Source of the DNA: Pelagibius sp964472095 | GTDB lineage: Bacteria; Pseudomonadota; Alphaproteobacteria; Kiloniellales; Kiloniellaceae | DNA: 64,000 nt | Reading direction: 5' to 3' | Assembly: GCA_964472095.1 (NCBI GenBank) | Contig: CAYYIV010000009.1 | Coordinates: 1 to 64,000 of the forward strand | Part shown: piece by piece, positions 51,879 through 63,475 of the stretch | Layout of the letters: each line of letters starts with the position of its first letter | Position numbering within the stretch: the first letter of the stretch is position 1 | Notes under the pieces: model-generated | Told to the model about the DNA's origin: nothing | What the model saw: only the letters and a program-made list of their open reading frames with translations | The model's database searches: none | Translations under genes and position numbers: made by a program

Positions 51879-52775
51879 TCAGCCGCGCGTCACGCGCACC
51901 TCGACCTCCATATCGAGGAAGTCGTCGGCGCCACCGAAGAAGGTCCCCTGCAGGGGAACCGCCTGGAAGGGCTCACGCGCCACGGCGACGCGGATCAGGT
52001 TGGCGCCGCCGACCATGCCGTTGGTGGGATCGAACTCCACCCAGCCGGCGCCGGGCAGGTAGATCTGCACCCAGGCGTGGGTATCGCCGGCGCCGCGGAC
52101 GTCGCTGCCGTCTTCGCCGACACCGCCGAGGGTCGCGTCCAGCGCCGGGTCGTAGAGATAGCCGGAGACGAAGCGCGCGGCGAGCCCGAGCGCCCGCGCG
52201 GCGCCCATCATGAAGGCCGCCAGGTCGCGGCAGGTGCCGCCGGCGACCTCCAGCGTTTCGACCGGCGTCTGGGTGCCCAGGGTGTGGCGCTTGGTGTAGG
52301 AGAACTGCTCGTGGATCGCGCGGGTGATGTTCACCAGCAGGTCCTGGGTGCGCACTTGGCCGCCACCGTCGAGGAAGCCCTTCACCCAGGCATCGATCTT
52401 GCGGTCGGGATCCGGGTAGTCGCGCTCCACCGAGCGGCCGAGGTCCGGAATCTCGTCGGCCGGGTAGCTGAAGGGGTAGGTCTGCGCGTAGGGCTCGATG
52501 GCGAAGTCCGGGTCGTCGAGCCCGAAATGGTCTAGCATGATGTGGCTCTTGAAGCGCAGTTCCTCGGCGGCGTCGTGGAAGGCGGCGATGGCGATGGAAT
52601 TGGAGAAGACGTCGTGCAGCCAGCGCACCTCGGCCGGTGGCGAGATGGTCAGCGAGGCGTCGATGAGCCGCAAGTCATGGCTGTCGCGCGGCCGGAACAT
52701 CAGGCGATGGTCGCCGAAGCGCACGGGCTGCCTGTAGCGATAGACCGTGGTGTGGGTGACCGTCAGCAGGGACAT
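51879..52775 (-). CDS. Transglutaminase-like family protein
   Basis: A 298-residue transglutaminase-like cysteine hydrolase. The triad is C182 in GGTCRDLAAFM, H233 in DTHAWVQIYLPGAGW and D249 in VEFDPTNG. The N-terminal Bact_transglu_N region (TVTHTTVYRYRQPVRFGDHRL) is present. It is often linked to circularly permuted ATP-grasp and alpha-E proteins, but none are adjacent here. No signal peptide. Substrate unknown. Confidence 0.92.
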   Translation of the reverse strand: MSLLTVTHTTVYRYRQPVRFGDHRLMFRPRDSHDLRLIDASLTISPPAEVRWLHDVFSNSIAIAAFHDAAEELRFKSHIMLDHFGLDDPDFAIEPYAQTYPFSYPADEIPDLGRSVERDYPDPDRKIDAWVKGFLDGGGQVRTQDLLVNITRAIHEQFSYTKRHTLGTQTPVETLEVAGGTCRDLAAFMMGAARALGLAARFVSGYLYDPALDATLGGVGEDGSDVRGAGDTHAWVQIYLPGAGWVEFDPTNGMVGGANLIRVAVAREPFQAVPLQGTFFGGADDFLDMEVEVRVTRG

Positions 52776-52936
52776 CGGAGCTTTGTCAAGGCGCGGCCGG
52801 TCGTTGCGGGCCGACGGCGGCGGTGGGGTGGAGGAGCGGCGATCCTAGCGGAAAGCGGCGAGCCGCCTCAAGATTTTGTGCCGCAAGATCGTTATATTGC
52901 TAATTGCAGCTGAGCTTTGGCGATTCGGGGGCATTC

Positions 52937-53545
52937 TTGACGGTGATCTATCTTTTGCGGCATGGCGAGACCGAGTGGAACCGGCAGCGGCGCCTGCAGG
53001 GCCACCTCGATTCGCCGCTGACGGCGCGGGGCCTCGCCCAGGCCACGGCCATGGGCGCCACCCTGCGTGCGCTGCTCGGCGGCCCGGGCGACTTCCGGAT
53101 GGTCTCGAGCCCGCTCGGCCGCGCCCGCCAGACCGCCCTGCGGGTGGCCGAAGCGCTCGGCTGCGACCCGGCCGGCATCGCCGAGGAGCCGCGCCTCATG
53201 GAGCACGGCTTCGGGATCTGGGAGGGCGAACTGGAAGCCGACCTGCCGGGCAGGTTTCCCGACATCTGGCAGGCGCGCGAGGCCGACAAGTGGGCCTACC
53301 AGGTGCCCGGAGGGGAGAGCTATGCGCTGGTGGCGGCGCGCCTCGCCGGCTGGCTGGCCGAACAGCCGGCGGGGGAGCGGCTCATCGTGATCAGCCACGG
53401 CCTTGCCGGGCGCATTCTGCGTGGCCTCTATGGTCGGGCGGGGCCGGCGGAAGTCATGGCCTTGACTGAGCCGCAGGATGCCGTGTTCCGGCTGTCGCAG
53501 GGTGTCATCGCCCGCTTCGACGCCGCGATGGAGCCGGAGGTCTAG
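52937..53545 (+). CDS. Histidine phosphatase (phosphoglycerate mutase-like) family protein
   Basis: A 202-residue branch-1 histidine phosphatase. The R8-H9-G10 motif in YLLRHGETEWNRQRRLQGHLDSPLT, Arg in SSPLGRARQTA, Glu in MEHGFGIWEGE and second His in ISHGLAGRILRG are all present. Substrate could be phosphoglycerate, alpha-ribazole phosphate or another. The TTG start at 52937 (GGGGG upstream) gives the family N-terminus. Its last 41 bases are overlapped by the convergent coiled-coil membrane gene. Confidence 0.9.
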   Translation: MTVIYLLRHGETEWNRQRRLQGHLDSPLTARGLAQATAMGATLRALLGGPGDFRMVSSPLGRARQTALRVAEALGCDPAGIAEEPRLMEHGFGIWEGELEADLPGRFPDIWQAREADKWAYQVPGGESYALVAARLAGWLAEQPAGERLIVISHGLAGRILRGLYGRAGPAEVMALTEPQDAVFRLSQGVIARFDAAMEPEV

Positions 53546-54740
53546 CAGGCCGGGCGAGAGCCCGGGAAAGGTAGTCGACGCGGGCGATCTTCGCCCCGAG
53601 CAGGCTGATCAGAAAGAACGGCCAGGTGAAGATAAGCCATTCGCTTGCCGTGAGGGCCCAGCCGCGCAAGGTGTGTCCGCCGAGCGTCGCGATGCTGTCC
53701 TTGTTGGTGGCGAGCCTTTCATGCGCCTCACCGCTGGCCGTGATCGCTGCTTCTCTCTGATTTCGCTGGTCATCAATCGTGATGGTTAGTGACGCCCTGC
53801 GGTCCTGCTGTCGGGCGAGCCCGGCTTCGCTCTTGCGGAGGCGCAGAACGTCTTCCAGAACCTCCGGCAGAGTGCGTTGCCCGTCCCCGAGGTCGATACT
53901 CGTGGGCAGCAGGTCGCGCCGGACCCGAGAGGCCCGGAAGTCCGGATCAGTGTAAAAGTCCCAGATCGCCTGCACCTTCTCATAGCTCGGACCGAGCGAG
54001 TCGAGGCTCCGCATGCGGGCGCTGATGCGATCGCAGCGCGCGATCAGGTCTACAAAGGACTGCAGTTCCGCAAGCTCGATGTCCAAGGTGACACCACGCG
54101 GCGACTCGGCGTCGTTCAGTTGCCGCATGACTCGCCGGGCCTGGATCTGGGCGATCGCGTTTTGGGCCATCGGCATGTCCTCGCCGCAAGCATCGACGGC
54201 GCCGCGCAAGTCGTCCTGGATGATGGCGACCAGTGAACGATCGAGAAGCGCAGCGGCTACTCTGGTCTCCTCGGCATAGAGCGCCTGCACGGCTTCGGAG
54301 GCCAGAAAGCTGCGGTATTCGGAGATCGCCGCTTCGACAGTGGCGAGGTCGCTCACCGCGGCTGCGATGCTCGTCGCCAAGGCGTCGGACTCCCGCTCCT
54401 GGCGCTCGAGCGCCGCTTCCAGGTCGGCGCCTTCTCGTTCCAGGCGAATCATCTGCTGCCTCGCTTCCTGCGACACGAAGTAGACGTAGGCGGCGGCAAT
54501 GGCCGCGGCATAGTAGACAAGGTCCACGTAGCGCCCTTCCAAGGGCCGAAGGACACGGGGAAAGAGCAGGCTGAGGGCGAGAACGAACAAGGCGAACAGC
54601 AGCACGCGGATCTGGTCGTGAGCGGTCAGCTGATAGATCGCGCCCGTAGCAAGGGCGCAGACCGTGAAGAACCCGAGCAGCGTCAGAAGAGGCTTAAAGG
54701 CGTCCGGCAAATCTCTCAGATGCAACCCCACCTCCCTCAC
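53505..54740 (-). CDS. Unrecognised four-helix membrane protein with cytoplasmic or periplasmic coiled coil
   Basis: A 411-residue protein I do not recognise. Three transmembrane helices lie at about 17-38, 45-62 and 72-90; a coiled coil follows (RQQMIRLEREGADLEAALERQERESD), then a mixed region (about 165-345) and a last helix at about 365-386. A C-terminal Pro/Arg tail (RPARPPAPSRRRSGR) is encoded opposite the end of the histidine phosphatase gene, overlapping it by 41 bp. By eye its third positions look less GC-rich than neighbours. No neighbour suggests a role. Perhaps a membrane-anchored tether or sensor; no function assigned. Confidence 0.8.
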   Translation of the reverse strand: MREVGLHLRDLPDAFKPLLTLLGFFTVCALATGAIYQLTAHDQIRVLLFALFVLALSLLFPRVLRPLEGRYVDLVYYAAAIAAAYVYFVSQEARQQMIRLEREGADLEAALERQERESDALATSIAAAVSDLATVEAAISEYRSFLASEAVQALYAEETRVAAALLDRSLVAIIQDDLRGAVDACGEDMPMAQNAIAQIQARRVMRQLNDAESPRGVTLDIELAELQSFVDLIARCDRISARMRSLDSLGPSYEKVQAIWDFYTDPDFRASRVRRDLLPTSIDLGDGQRTLPEVLEDVLRLRKSEAGLARQQDRRASLTITIDDQRNQREAAITASGEAHERLATNKDSIATLGGHTLRGWALTASEWLIFTWPFFLISLLGAKIARVDYLSRALARPARPPAPSRRRSGR

Positions 54741-54859
54741 TGGACCGGCATCTCGCAGGTTGCGATACCGGCGACAAGAGTTCAGCGAGTCTAGTCTCTG
54801 TCGCAGGCTTTCACCAAGATCGCCGTGAGCGTCTCCGCTCGCCTGCTGTGCAACGAAAA

Positions 54860-54890
54860 AGGGCCCCCTGCCGGAAGCAGGAGGCCCTTG
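54860..54890 (-). terminator. Rho-independent terminator of acnA
   Basis: On the minus strand, a 13-bp stem with one mismatch (54878-54890 with 54860-54872, loop of 5) lies 24 bases after the acnA stop and is followed by TTTTTCG, a proper T-tract for leftward transcription. Confidence 0.8.
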
Positions 54891-54914
54891 TCGCGGTCTG
54901 CCTGATGATGGCGG

Positions 54915-57584
<2,670 letters not shown>

Positions 57585-57808
57585 GAGCATCTCTCCTTCG
57601 GTTGCGTTGGGCCGCGCCTGACAACCTTATGCCCGGCACTACGGAAGACCGCAGTCGCCGGGTCGGCTGGTCGGCGTGCCCCGCGACCGGTTGCGACCGT
57701 CTCGCGGGAGCTCACATTTGGGAATATGGCCGATAAAATACTCTTCGCTACCGCGTTGTCCATTGGGATCTGCCCCCTGGGAAGGCGGTTGAATCCCTGC
57801 TTCTCTGC

Positions 57809-58630
57809 CTATCGCGTCCACGGGTGGGCGGGCGCGGGCGTTCCGAGCCGGCGGGCGAGGAAGTCCGCCGCCGCTGCGACCACCGCTGCGCGCCGCTCCA
57901 GGTGGGGCTGGTGGCCGCAGCCGGGCAGCAGCAGGGTCTCCACCGGCCCGCCGGCCCTCTCGGCGATGAGGCTCACCTGCATGGCGCTGCCGTAGGCGTC
58001 GTCTTCGCCCTGGACCGCCAGGCTGGGGCAGGTGATCTGCGGCAGCATCGCGCGCAGTTCGCAGCCGGCGAAGCCGGGCCGCAGCCAGGTTTCAGTCCAG
58101 GCGCGCCAGAGCGTCCCGGTGTTATCGCCGTGGTAGCGCGCGAGGCGGCGGCGGGTCTCGGCGGCGCCGGAGTCCGCCTCGGCGGTGCGGATGCCGGCCA
58201 GGGTCTTCTCCTCCACCATGACGTGGGGCGCCAGCGCGACGCAGGCGGCCGGGCGGTCGGCAAAGGCGGCGGCGTAGTTCAGGGCGATGGTGGCGCCGTC
58301 GCTGTGGCCGAACAGCACCGGGCGCTCGATGCTGCAGGCGGCCAGCACCGCCGGCAGCACCGTCTCGGCCTCGTGGCGCAGATAGTCGTCGGCGCGCGGC
58401 AGGGCGAGCGGCGTGGAGCGGCCGTGGCCCTGGCGCTCGTAGACCAGGGCCGGCAGGCTGCAGCGCGCCGCCAGCTCCTCGGGAATGCCCTTCCACTGGC
58501 CGATCGAGCCGAGCGCCTCGTGCAGGAACACCAAGGTCGGCGCGTCGCGGCCGATCGTCCCGAGGCGCCGGGCGGCGAGGCGCAGGCCGGCGGCCTCAAC
58601 GAAGAAATTGTCTCGGGAAAGCTCGCTCAC
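57809..58630 (-). CDS. Alpha/beta hydrolase
   Basis: A 273-residue alpha/beta hydrolase. The nucleophile elbow is GHSDGAT (Ser in LFGHSDGATIALNYAA); YERQGHGRSTPL and the C-terminal LLPGCGHQPHLERR supply the oxyanion and His. It resembles esterases or 3-oxoadipate enol-lactonase-like enzymes, but the substrate is open. It lies 7 bp after the LysR gene, so they may be co-transcribed. There is no coupling with acnA, which starts 225 bp away. Confidence 0.88.
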   Translation of the reverse strand: MSELSRDNFFVEAAGLRLAARRLGTIGRDAPTLVFLHEALGSIGQWKGIPEELAARCSLPALVYERQGHGRSTPLALPRADDYLRHEAETVLPAVLAACSIERPVLFGHSDGATIALNYAAAFADRPAACVALAPHVMVEEKTLAGIRTAEADSGAAETRRRLARYHGDNTGTLWRAWTETWLRPGFAGCELRAMLPQITCPSLAVQGEDDAYGSAMQVSLIAERAGGPVETLLLPGCGHQPHLERRAAVVAAAADFLARRLGTPAPAHPWTR

Positions 58631-58637
58631 GGGAGGA

Positions 58638-59519
58638 TTAGAAGATGTCCTTGTTGGCGCGCACCTCTTCCTTCACGAAGTCGATGGTCTCGCGGATGCG
58701 GCGCAGGGCGGCAGTGTCCTCGTGGGCGACGATCCAGAAGGTGCGGGTCAGCGAGAAGGTCTTGCGCAACACCGGCTGCAGCCCGCTGTGCTCGCCGGCC
58801 AGAAAGTCCGGCAGGATGCAGACGCCGGCGCCGGCCAGGGTGGCGTTCAGCTGGGCGATCAGGTTGCTGCTGGAGATCTGCGGCACCACCTTGCGGCCGA
58901 GAATCGGCATGTAGTCGAGCTTAGGATCGAAGATGAGATCGGGGATGTAGCCGATCATGACGTGGTCGCCGAGGTCGTCGAGATCGCGGATCGGTGGGTT
59001 CTCCTTCAGGTAGTCCGGCGCGGCGTAGAGCCTGAGGTGATAGTCGGTGAGCTTGGCGGCGAGCAGGCGCCCGGACTTCGGCCGGGTCACGGCGACGGTC
59101 AGGTCGGCCTCGCGCTTGGACAGGCTGAACACCCGCGGCATGGCAACCAGCTGGAGCTCAAGCTTCGGGTGCCTCTGCGCCAGCTTGTGGATGCGCGGGG
59201 CAAGGAAGAAGCTGCCGAAGCCGTCGGGCGCACCCAGCCGTACCACGCCCTCCAGGGACTCGTCGCGGCCCTGCAGCTGGGCCTGGGCCTGCAGCGTGGT
59301 GGTTTCCATCGCTTCCGCCGAAGGCAGCAGGCGCTGGCCCACCTCGGTCAGGCTGTAGCCCTTGGGATTGCGGTCGAAGAGGCGCGCGTCGAGCGCCGCC
59401 TCCAGGGCCCGGATGCGGCGGGCCACGGTGGCGTTGTCGACCTTCAGGCCCTTGGCCGCAATGGTCAGCTGCCCGGTGCGCGCCACGGCGAGGAAGAACT
59501 TCAAATCGTCCCAGCGCAT
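58638..59519 (-). CDS. LysR family transcriptional regulator
   Basis: A 293-residue LTTR. The N-terminal winged HTH (MRWDDLKFFLAVARTGQLTIAAKGLKVDNATVARRIRALE in separate blocks) is of the CrgA/AaeR-like subclass, followed by a periplasmic-binding-like effector domain (VVRLGAPDGFGSFFLAPRIH, KREADLTVAVTRP). It is divergent from mmsA over 202 bp that contain two CACTC/GAGTG inverted repeats. It probably controls mmsA and the downstream hydrolase; inferred from position only. Confidence 0.92.
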   Translation of the reverse strand: MRWDDLKFFLAVARTGQLTIAAKGLKVDNATVARRIRALEAALDARLFDRNPKGYSLTEVGQRLLPSAEAMETTTLQAQAQLQGRDESLEGVVRLGAPDGFGSFFLAPRIHKLAQRHPKLELQLVAMPRVFSLSKREADLTVAVTRPKSGRLLAAKLTDYHLRLYAAPDYLKENPPIRDLDDLGDHVMIGYIPDLIFDPKLDYMPILGRKVVPQISSSNLIAQLNATLAGAGVCILPDFLAGEHSGLQPVLRKTFSLTRTFWIVAHEDTAALRRIRETIDFVKEEVRANKDIF

Positions 59520-59637
59520 GATGAGGATTTCTGATAGTCTTGCGTTCTTGCAGCCATGCTCGCCGTGTCTATGCAGAAATGCAAAATGAAAATGACAAAA
59601 TGGCGGTTTAGGCGCATAGAAGAATGTACTACGCACA

Positions 59638-59670
59638 ACACTCAATAGAGTGTCAGCACTCACAAGAGTG
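59638..59670. promoter_or_regulatory. Tandem operator-like inverted repeats upstream of mmsA
   Basis: Two copies of CACTC-N4-GAGTG: ACACTC-AATA-GAGTGT (59638-59653, 6-bp arms) and CACTC-ACAA-GAGTG (59657-59670), with centres 18 bp apart. They lie 52-84 bp before the mmsA start and 119 bp or more from lysR. Paired, identical arms with differing loops look like a regulator binding site rather than chance. Confidence 0.6.
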
Positions 59671-59721
59671 GCGGGGCCGGTATCGCCCGACGGCAAAATG
59701 AGTCTGGGAGGACGCGAGAAG

Positions 59722-61221
59722 GTGAAGCAACTCACGCACTTCATCGGTGGCCAGCACGTCAAAGGGACGAGCGGGCGCACCGCCGAGGTCTTCAATCCGG
59801 CGACCGGTGAGGCCGAGAAGCTGGTGCCGCTGGCCAGCGCCGCAGAACTCGATGCCGCCGTCGCCAATGCCAAGCAGGCGCAGCCGGCCTGGGCCGCGGT
59901 GAACCCGCAGCGCCGCGCCCGCGTGCTGATGAAGTTCGTCGAGCTGCTGCACCGCGACATGGACAAGCTGGCTGAGGCGCTGTCGCGCGAGCACGGCAAG
60001 ACCCTGCCGGACGCCAAGGGCGACGTCATCCGCGGCCTCGAAGTGGCCGAGTTCTGCTTCGCCGCACCGCAAATGCTGAAGGGCGAATACACCGGCAACG
60101 CCGGCCCCGGCATCGACATCTACTCGCTGCGCCAGCCGCTCGGCGTGGTGGCCGGCATCACGCCGTTCAACTTCCCGGCGATGATCCCGATGTGGAAGTT
60201 CTGCCCGGCCATCGCCGCCGGCAACGCCTTCATCCTGAAGCCTTCGGAGCGCGATCCTTCGGTGCCGCTGATGCTGGCCGAGCTGATGATGGAGGCTGGC
60301 CTGCCGGCCGGCATCCTCAACGTGGTCAACGGCGACAAGGAGGCGGTTGACGGCATCCTCGACCATCCGGACATCCAGGCCGTCGGCTTCGTCGGCTCGA
60401 CGCCGATCGCCGAGTACGTCTACACGCGCGGCTGCGCGGCCGGCAAGCGGGTGCAGTGCTTCGGCGGTGCCAAGAACCACATGATCATCATGCCCGATGC
60501 CGACATGGATCAGGCGGTCGATGCCCTCATCGGTGCCGGCTACGGCGCGGCGGGCGAGCGCTGCATGGCGATCTCGGTGGCCGTGCCGGTCGGCGAGAAG
60601 ACAGCCGACAAACTGGTCGAGCGCCTGATGCCGCGAGTCGAAGGTTTGAAGATCGGCCCCTATACCGCCGGCGACGACGTCGACATGGGCCCGCTGGTAA
60701 CCGCGGCGGCGCGCGACCGCGTGGTGGGCCTGGTCGACAGCGGCGTGGCCCAGGGTGCCGAGCTGGCGGTCGACGGCCGCGGCTTCACCATGCAGGGCTA
60801 CGAGAACGGCTTCTTCGTCGGCGGTTGCCTGTTCGACCGGGTGACCCCCGAGATGGACATCTACAAGCAGGAGATATTCGGACCGGTGCTCTCGGTGGTG
60901 CGCGCCAAGGCCTACAGCGACGCCCTCGATCTGACGATGAAGAATCCCTATGGCAACGGTACCGCCATCTTCACCCGCGACGGCGATGCGGCGCGCGATT
61001 TCTGCGACCGCGTCAATGTCGGCATGGTCGGCGTCAATGTGCCGATCCCGGTGCCGCTGGCCTATTACACCTTCGGCGGCTGGAAGGCTTCCGGCTTCGG
61101 CGACCTGAACCAGCACGGCCCGGACGGCTTCCGCTTCTACACCCGGACCAAGACGGTCACCTCGCGCTGGCCGTCGGGCGTCAAGGAAGGCGCCGAGTTC
61201 TCCATCCCGACGATGAAGTAA
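59722..61221 (+). CDS. mmsA: Methylmalonate-semialdehyde dehydrogenase (CoA-acylating)
   Basis: A 499-residue aldehyde dehydrogenase that converts (methyl)malonate semialdehyde to propionyl/acetyl-CoA in valine and inositol breakdown. The HFIGGQHV N-terminus, FNFPAMIPMWKFCPAIAAGN, the catalytic C281 in GERCMAISVAV and FTRDGDAARDF are typical; the length is exact. The GTG at 59722 (GGGAGG 10 bases upstream) gives the family start; ATGs at 59698 and 59650 are in frame. It is divergent from lysR with tandem repeats in the gap. Confidence 0.95.
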   Translation: MKQLTHFIGGQHVKGTSGRTAEVFNPATGEAEKLVPLASAAELDAAVANAKQAQPAWAAVNPQRRARVLMKFVELLHRDMDKLAEALSREHGKTLPDAKGDVIRGLEVAEFCFAAPQMLKGEYTGNAGPGIDIYSLRQPLGVVAGITPFNFPAMIPMWKFCPAIAAGNAFILKPSERDPSVPLMLAELMMEAGLPAGILNVVNGDKEAVDGILDHPDIQAVGFVGSTPIAEYVYTRGCAAGKRVQCFGGAKNHMIIMPDADMDQAVDALIGAGYGAAGERCMAISVAVPVGEKTADKLVERLMPRVEGLKIGPYTAGDDVDMGPLVTAAARDRVVGLVDSGVAQGAELAVDGRGFTMQGYENGFFVGGCLFDRVTPEMDIYKQEIFGPVLSVVRAKAYSDALDLTMKNPYGNGTAIFTRDGDAARDFCDRVNVGMVGVNVPIPVPLAYYTFGGWKASGFGDLNQHGPDGFRFYTRTKTVTSRWPSGVKEGAEFSIPTMK

Positions 61222-61285
61222 GGCTAAAGGGAAATTCGACTGCGCGAGGCCTGCCGCGGCCCGAGGGGGGACGCTACCAGGAGAG

Positions 61286-61315
61286 TTGATCTTTCGGTCA
61301 AAGGACGCCTAGATT
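61286..61315 (+). promoter_or_regulatory. Putative promoter of the acyl-CoA synthetase gene
   Basis: TTGATC (61286-61291) and TAGATT (61310-61315) are separated by 18 bases. The region TTGA...TCAA overlaps the -35. It is about 190 bp before the coding start, so the mRNA would have a long leader. Judged by eye. Confidence 0.35.
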
Positions 61316-61385
61316 TTCGACTGCTTTCCGGGCGGCAGAAGCCGCAAAAGTACGAACGAGAAACCGGAAAGCCTTGAGGGAGGCC

Positions 61386-61416
61386 CAGCTGCATGATGGT
61401 CAAACCATCTGAGCTG
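61386..61416 (+). other. Interrupted stem-loop in the acyl-CoA synthetase leader
   Basis: CAGCT (61386-61390) with AGCTG (61412-61416), and inside it GATGGT (61395-61400) with ACCATC (61404-61409) around a CAA loop. It lies about 90 bases before the start. It could be a leader RNA structure or a repressor site. Confidence 0.4.
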
Positions 61417-61502
61417 TGCGCAGGGGCGGCGCCCGCACCGGACGCCGGGGCGAGCTTTGCGCAGAGCGGGTGCGGTCCGTCCAGATGGCGGAGCGCGCGT
61501 CC

Positions 61503-63473
61503 ATGAGCGAGATCGAGCTGCCGCCGGCGGCCTGCGATACCTTTCCAAAGCTGCTGGACCACCACCGCAAGCTGCGGCCCGGCCGGCCGGCCTTCCGCGA
61601 GAAGGAATTCGGTATCTGGCAGACCCACAACTGGGGCCAGGTCGCCGAGCAGGTGCGCAGCCTCGCCGCAGGCCTGTTCGCCCTCGGGGTCCAGCGCGGC
61701 GACAAGGTGGCCATCGTCGGCGACAACCGGCCGCGACTTTACTGGACCATGACGGCCGTGCAGGCGCTGGGCGCAGTGCCGGTGCCGCTCTACCAGGACT
61801 CGGTCGCCGAGGAGATGGTCTACGTGCTGGAGCACGCCGAGGCGCGCTTCGCTGTGGTGGAGGACCAGGAACAGGTCGACAAGCTGCTGGAGGTGAAGGC
61901 GCGCTGCCCGGTGCTGGAGCAGATTGTCTACGACGAGCCGCGCGGCCTGCGCCACTACACCCAGGCCTTCCTGCACCACTTCGACGCCGTCCAGGCCGAG
62001 GGCCGCGACTACAACAAGATCCATCCCGACTTCTACGCGGCGGAGGTCGCAAAGAGCTGCGGTGCCGATCCGGCGGTGATCCTCTACACCTCCGGCACCA
62101 CCGGCAGGCCGAAGGGTGTGATCCTCAGCTTCGACAACGTCGTCAAGACCGCCGCCAACGGGGTCAGGCTGGAGAAGCTCACCGACCGCGAGGAGTCCAT
62201 CGCTTACCTGCCCATGGCCTGGGTCGGCGACCACATCTTCTCCTACGGCCAGAGCTACGTCGCCGGCTTCTGCGTCGCCTGTCCGGAGTCGAGCGCCACG
62301 GTGATGCAGGACCTGCGCGAGCTGGGGCCGACCTATTTCTTCGCGCCGCCGCGCATCTTCGAGACCATCCTGACCACGGTGATGATCCGCATGGAGGACG
62401 CCGGCTGGCTGAAGCGGCGGATGTTCCGCTACTTCATGCAGCTTGCCCGGCGCTGCGGCACCCGCATCCTCGACGGAAAGCCGGTCGCGCCCGCGGACCG
62501 CCTGCTCTACGTCCTCGGGAAGCTGCTGGTCTACGGTCCGTTGATCAACACTCTGGGCTTCACGCGCATCCGTCTCGCCTACACCGCCGGCGAAGCAATC
62601 GGCCCCGACATCTTCGACTTCTACCGCTCGCTCGGCATCAACCTGAAGCAGCTCTACGGCTCCACCGAGGCAAGCGTCTTCATCACCATTCAACCCGACG
62701 GCGAGATCGAGCCCGACACCGTGGGCAAGCCGGCCATCGACGTCGAGATCAAGATCGCCGAGAGCGGCGAGGTGATGTTCCGCAGCCCCGGCGTCTTCGT
62801 CGAGTACTTCAAGAATCCCGAGGCGACGGCGCAGGCCAAGACGGCGGACGGCTGGGTGCACACCGGTGACGCCGGCTTTTTCGACGACAAGGGCCACTTG
62901 AAGATCATCGATCGCGCCAAGGACGTCGGCCGCCTCAACAACGGCGGCCTCTTCGCGCCGAAGTACATCGAGAACAAGCTGAAGTTCTTCCCCGAGATCA
63001 AGGAAGCGGTGGCCTTCGGCCACGAGCGCGACTTCTGCGGCGTCTTCGTGAACATCGACCTGGCCGCGGTCGGCAGCTGGGCCGAGCGTCACAACGTAGC
63101 CTACGGCAGTTACCAGGAACTGACCGCCAATCCGCGGGTCATCGGGATCATCAAGGACCACATCGAGAAGGTGAACCGCGATCTCGCCGCCGACCCGCAA
63201 CTGGCGAGCAGCCAGATCCGCCGCTTCCTCGTGCTGCACAAGGAACTGGATGCCGACGACGGCGAGCTGACCCGTACCCGCAAGGTGCGCCGCGGCTTCA
63301 TCGCCGAGCGCTATCAGCCGCTGATCGACGCGCTCTACTCCGGCGTCGAGACGGCCTACATCGAAACCGAGGTCACTTTCGAGGACGGCCGCAAGGGCAT
63401 GCTCAAGGCCGACCTGCGTGTCGTCGACGTGGCGATCGAGCCAGTGCCGCCGGCGCTGAAGAAGGCGAGCTGA
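61503..63473 (+). CDS. Long-chain acyl-CoA synthetase (AMP-binding)
   Basis: A 656-residue ANL-superfamily ligase. P-loop ILYTSGTTGRPKGVIL, YLPMAWVGDHIFSYGQ, LYGSTEASVF, GWVHTGDAGFF, and RLNNGGLFAPKYIENKLKF are the signature motifs of very-long-chain/bubblegum-type synthetases. It activates a fatty or aromatic acid to its CoA ester. The start at 61503 has a GGCGGAG ribosome site; an ATG at 61485 is possible. It precedes a LivG-like ATPase by 2 bp, typical of operons where the ligase travels with a LivGFHM uptake system. Confidence 0.92.
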   Translation: MSEIELPPAACDTFPKLLDHHRKLRPGRPAFREKEFGIWQTHNWGQVAEQVRSLAAGLFALGVQRGDKVAIVGDNRPRLYWTMTAVQALGAVPVPLYQDSVAEEMVYVLEHAEARFAVVEDQEQVDKLLEVKARCPVLEQIVYDEPRGLRHYTQAFLHHFDAVQAEGRDYNKIHPDFYAAEVAKSCGADPAVILYTSGTTGRPKGVILSFDNVVKTAANGVRLEKLTDREESIAYLPMAWVGDHIFSYGQSYVAGFCVACPESSATVMQDLRELGPTYFFAPPRIFETILTTVMIRMEDAGWLKRRMFRYFMQLARRCGTRILDGKPVAPADRLLYVLGKLLVYGPLINTLGFTRIRLAYTAGEAIGPDIFDFYRSLGINLKQLYGSTEASVFITIQPDGEIEPDTVGKPAIDVEIKIAESGEVMFRSPGVFVEYFKNPEATAQAKTADGWVHTGDAGFFDDKGHLKIIDRAKDVGRLNNGGLFAPKYIENKLKFFPEIKEAVAFGHERDFCGVFVNIDLAAVGSWAERHNVAYGSYQELTANPRVIGIIKDHIEKVNRDLAADPQLASSQIRRFLVLHKELDADDGELTRTRKVRRGFIAERYQPLIDALYSGVETAYIETEVTFEDGRKGMLKADLRVVDVAIEPVPPALKKAS

Positions 63474-63475
63474 CG

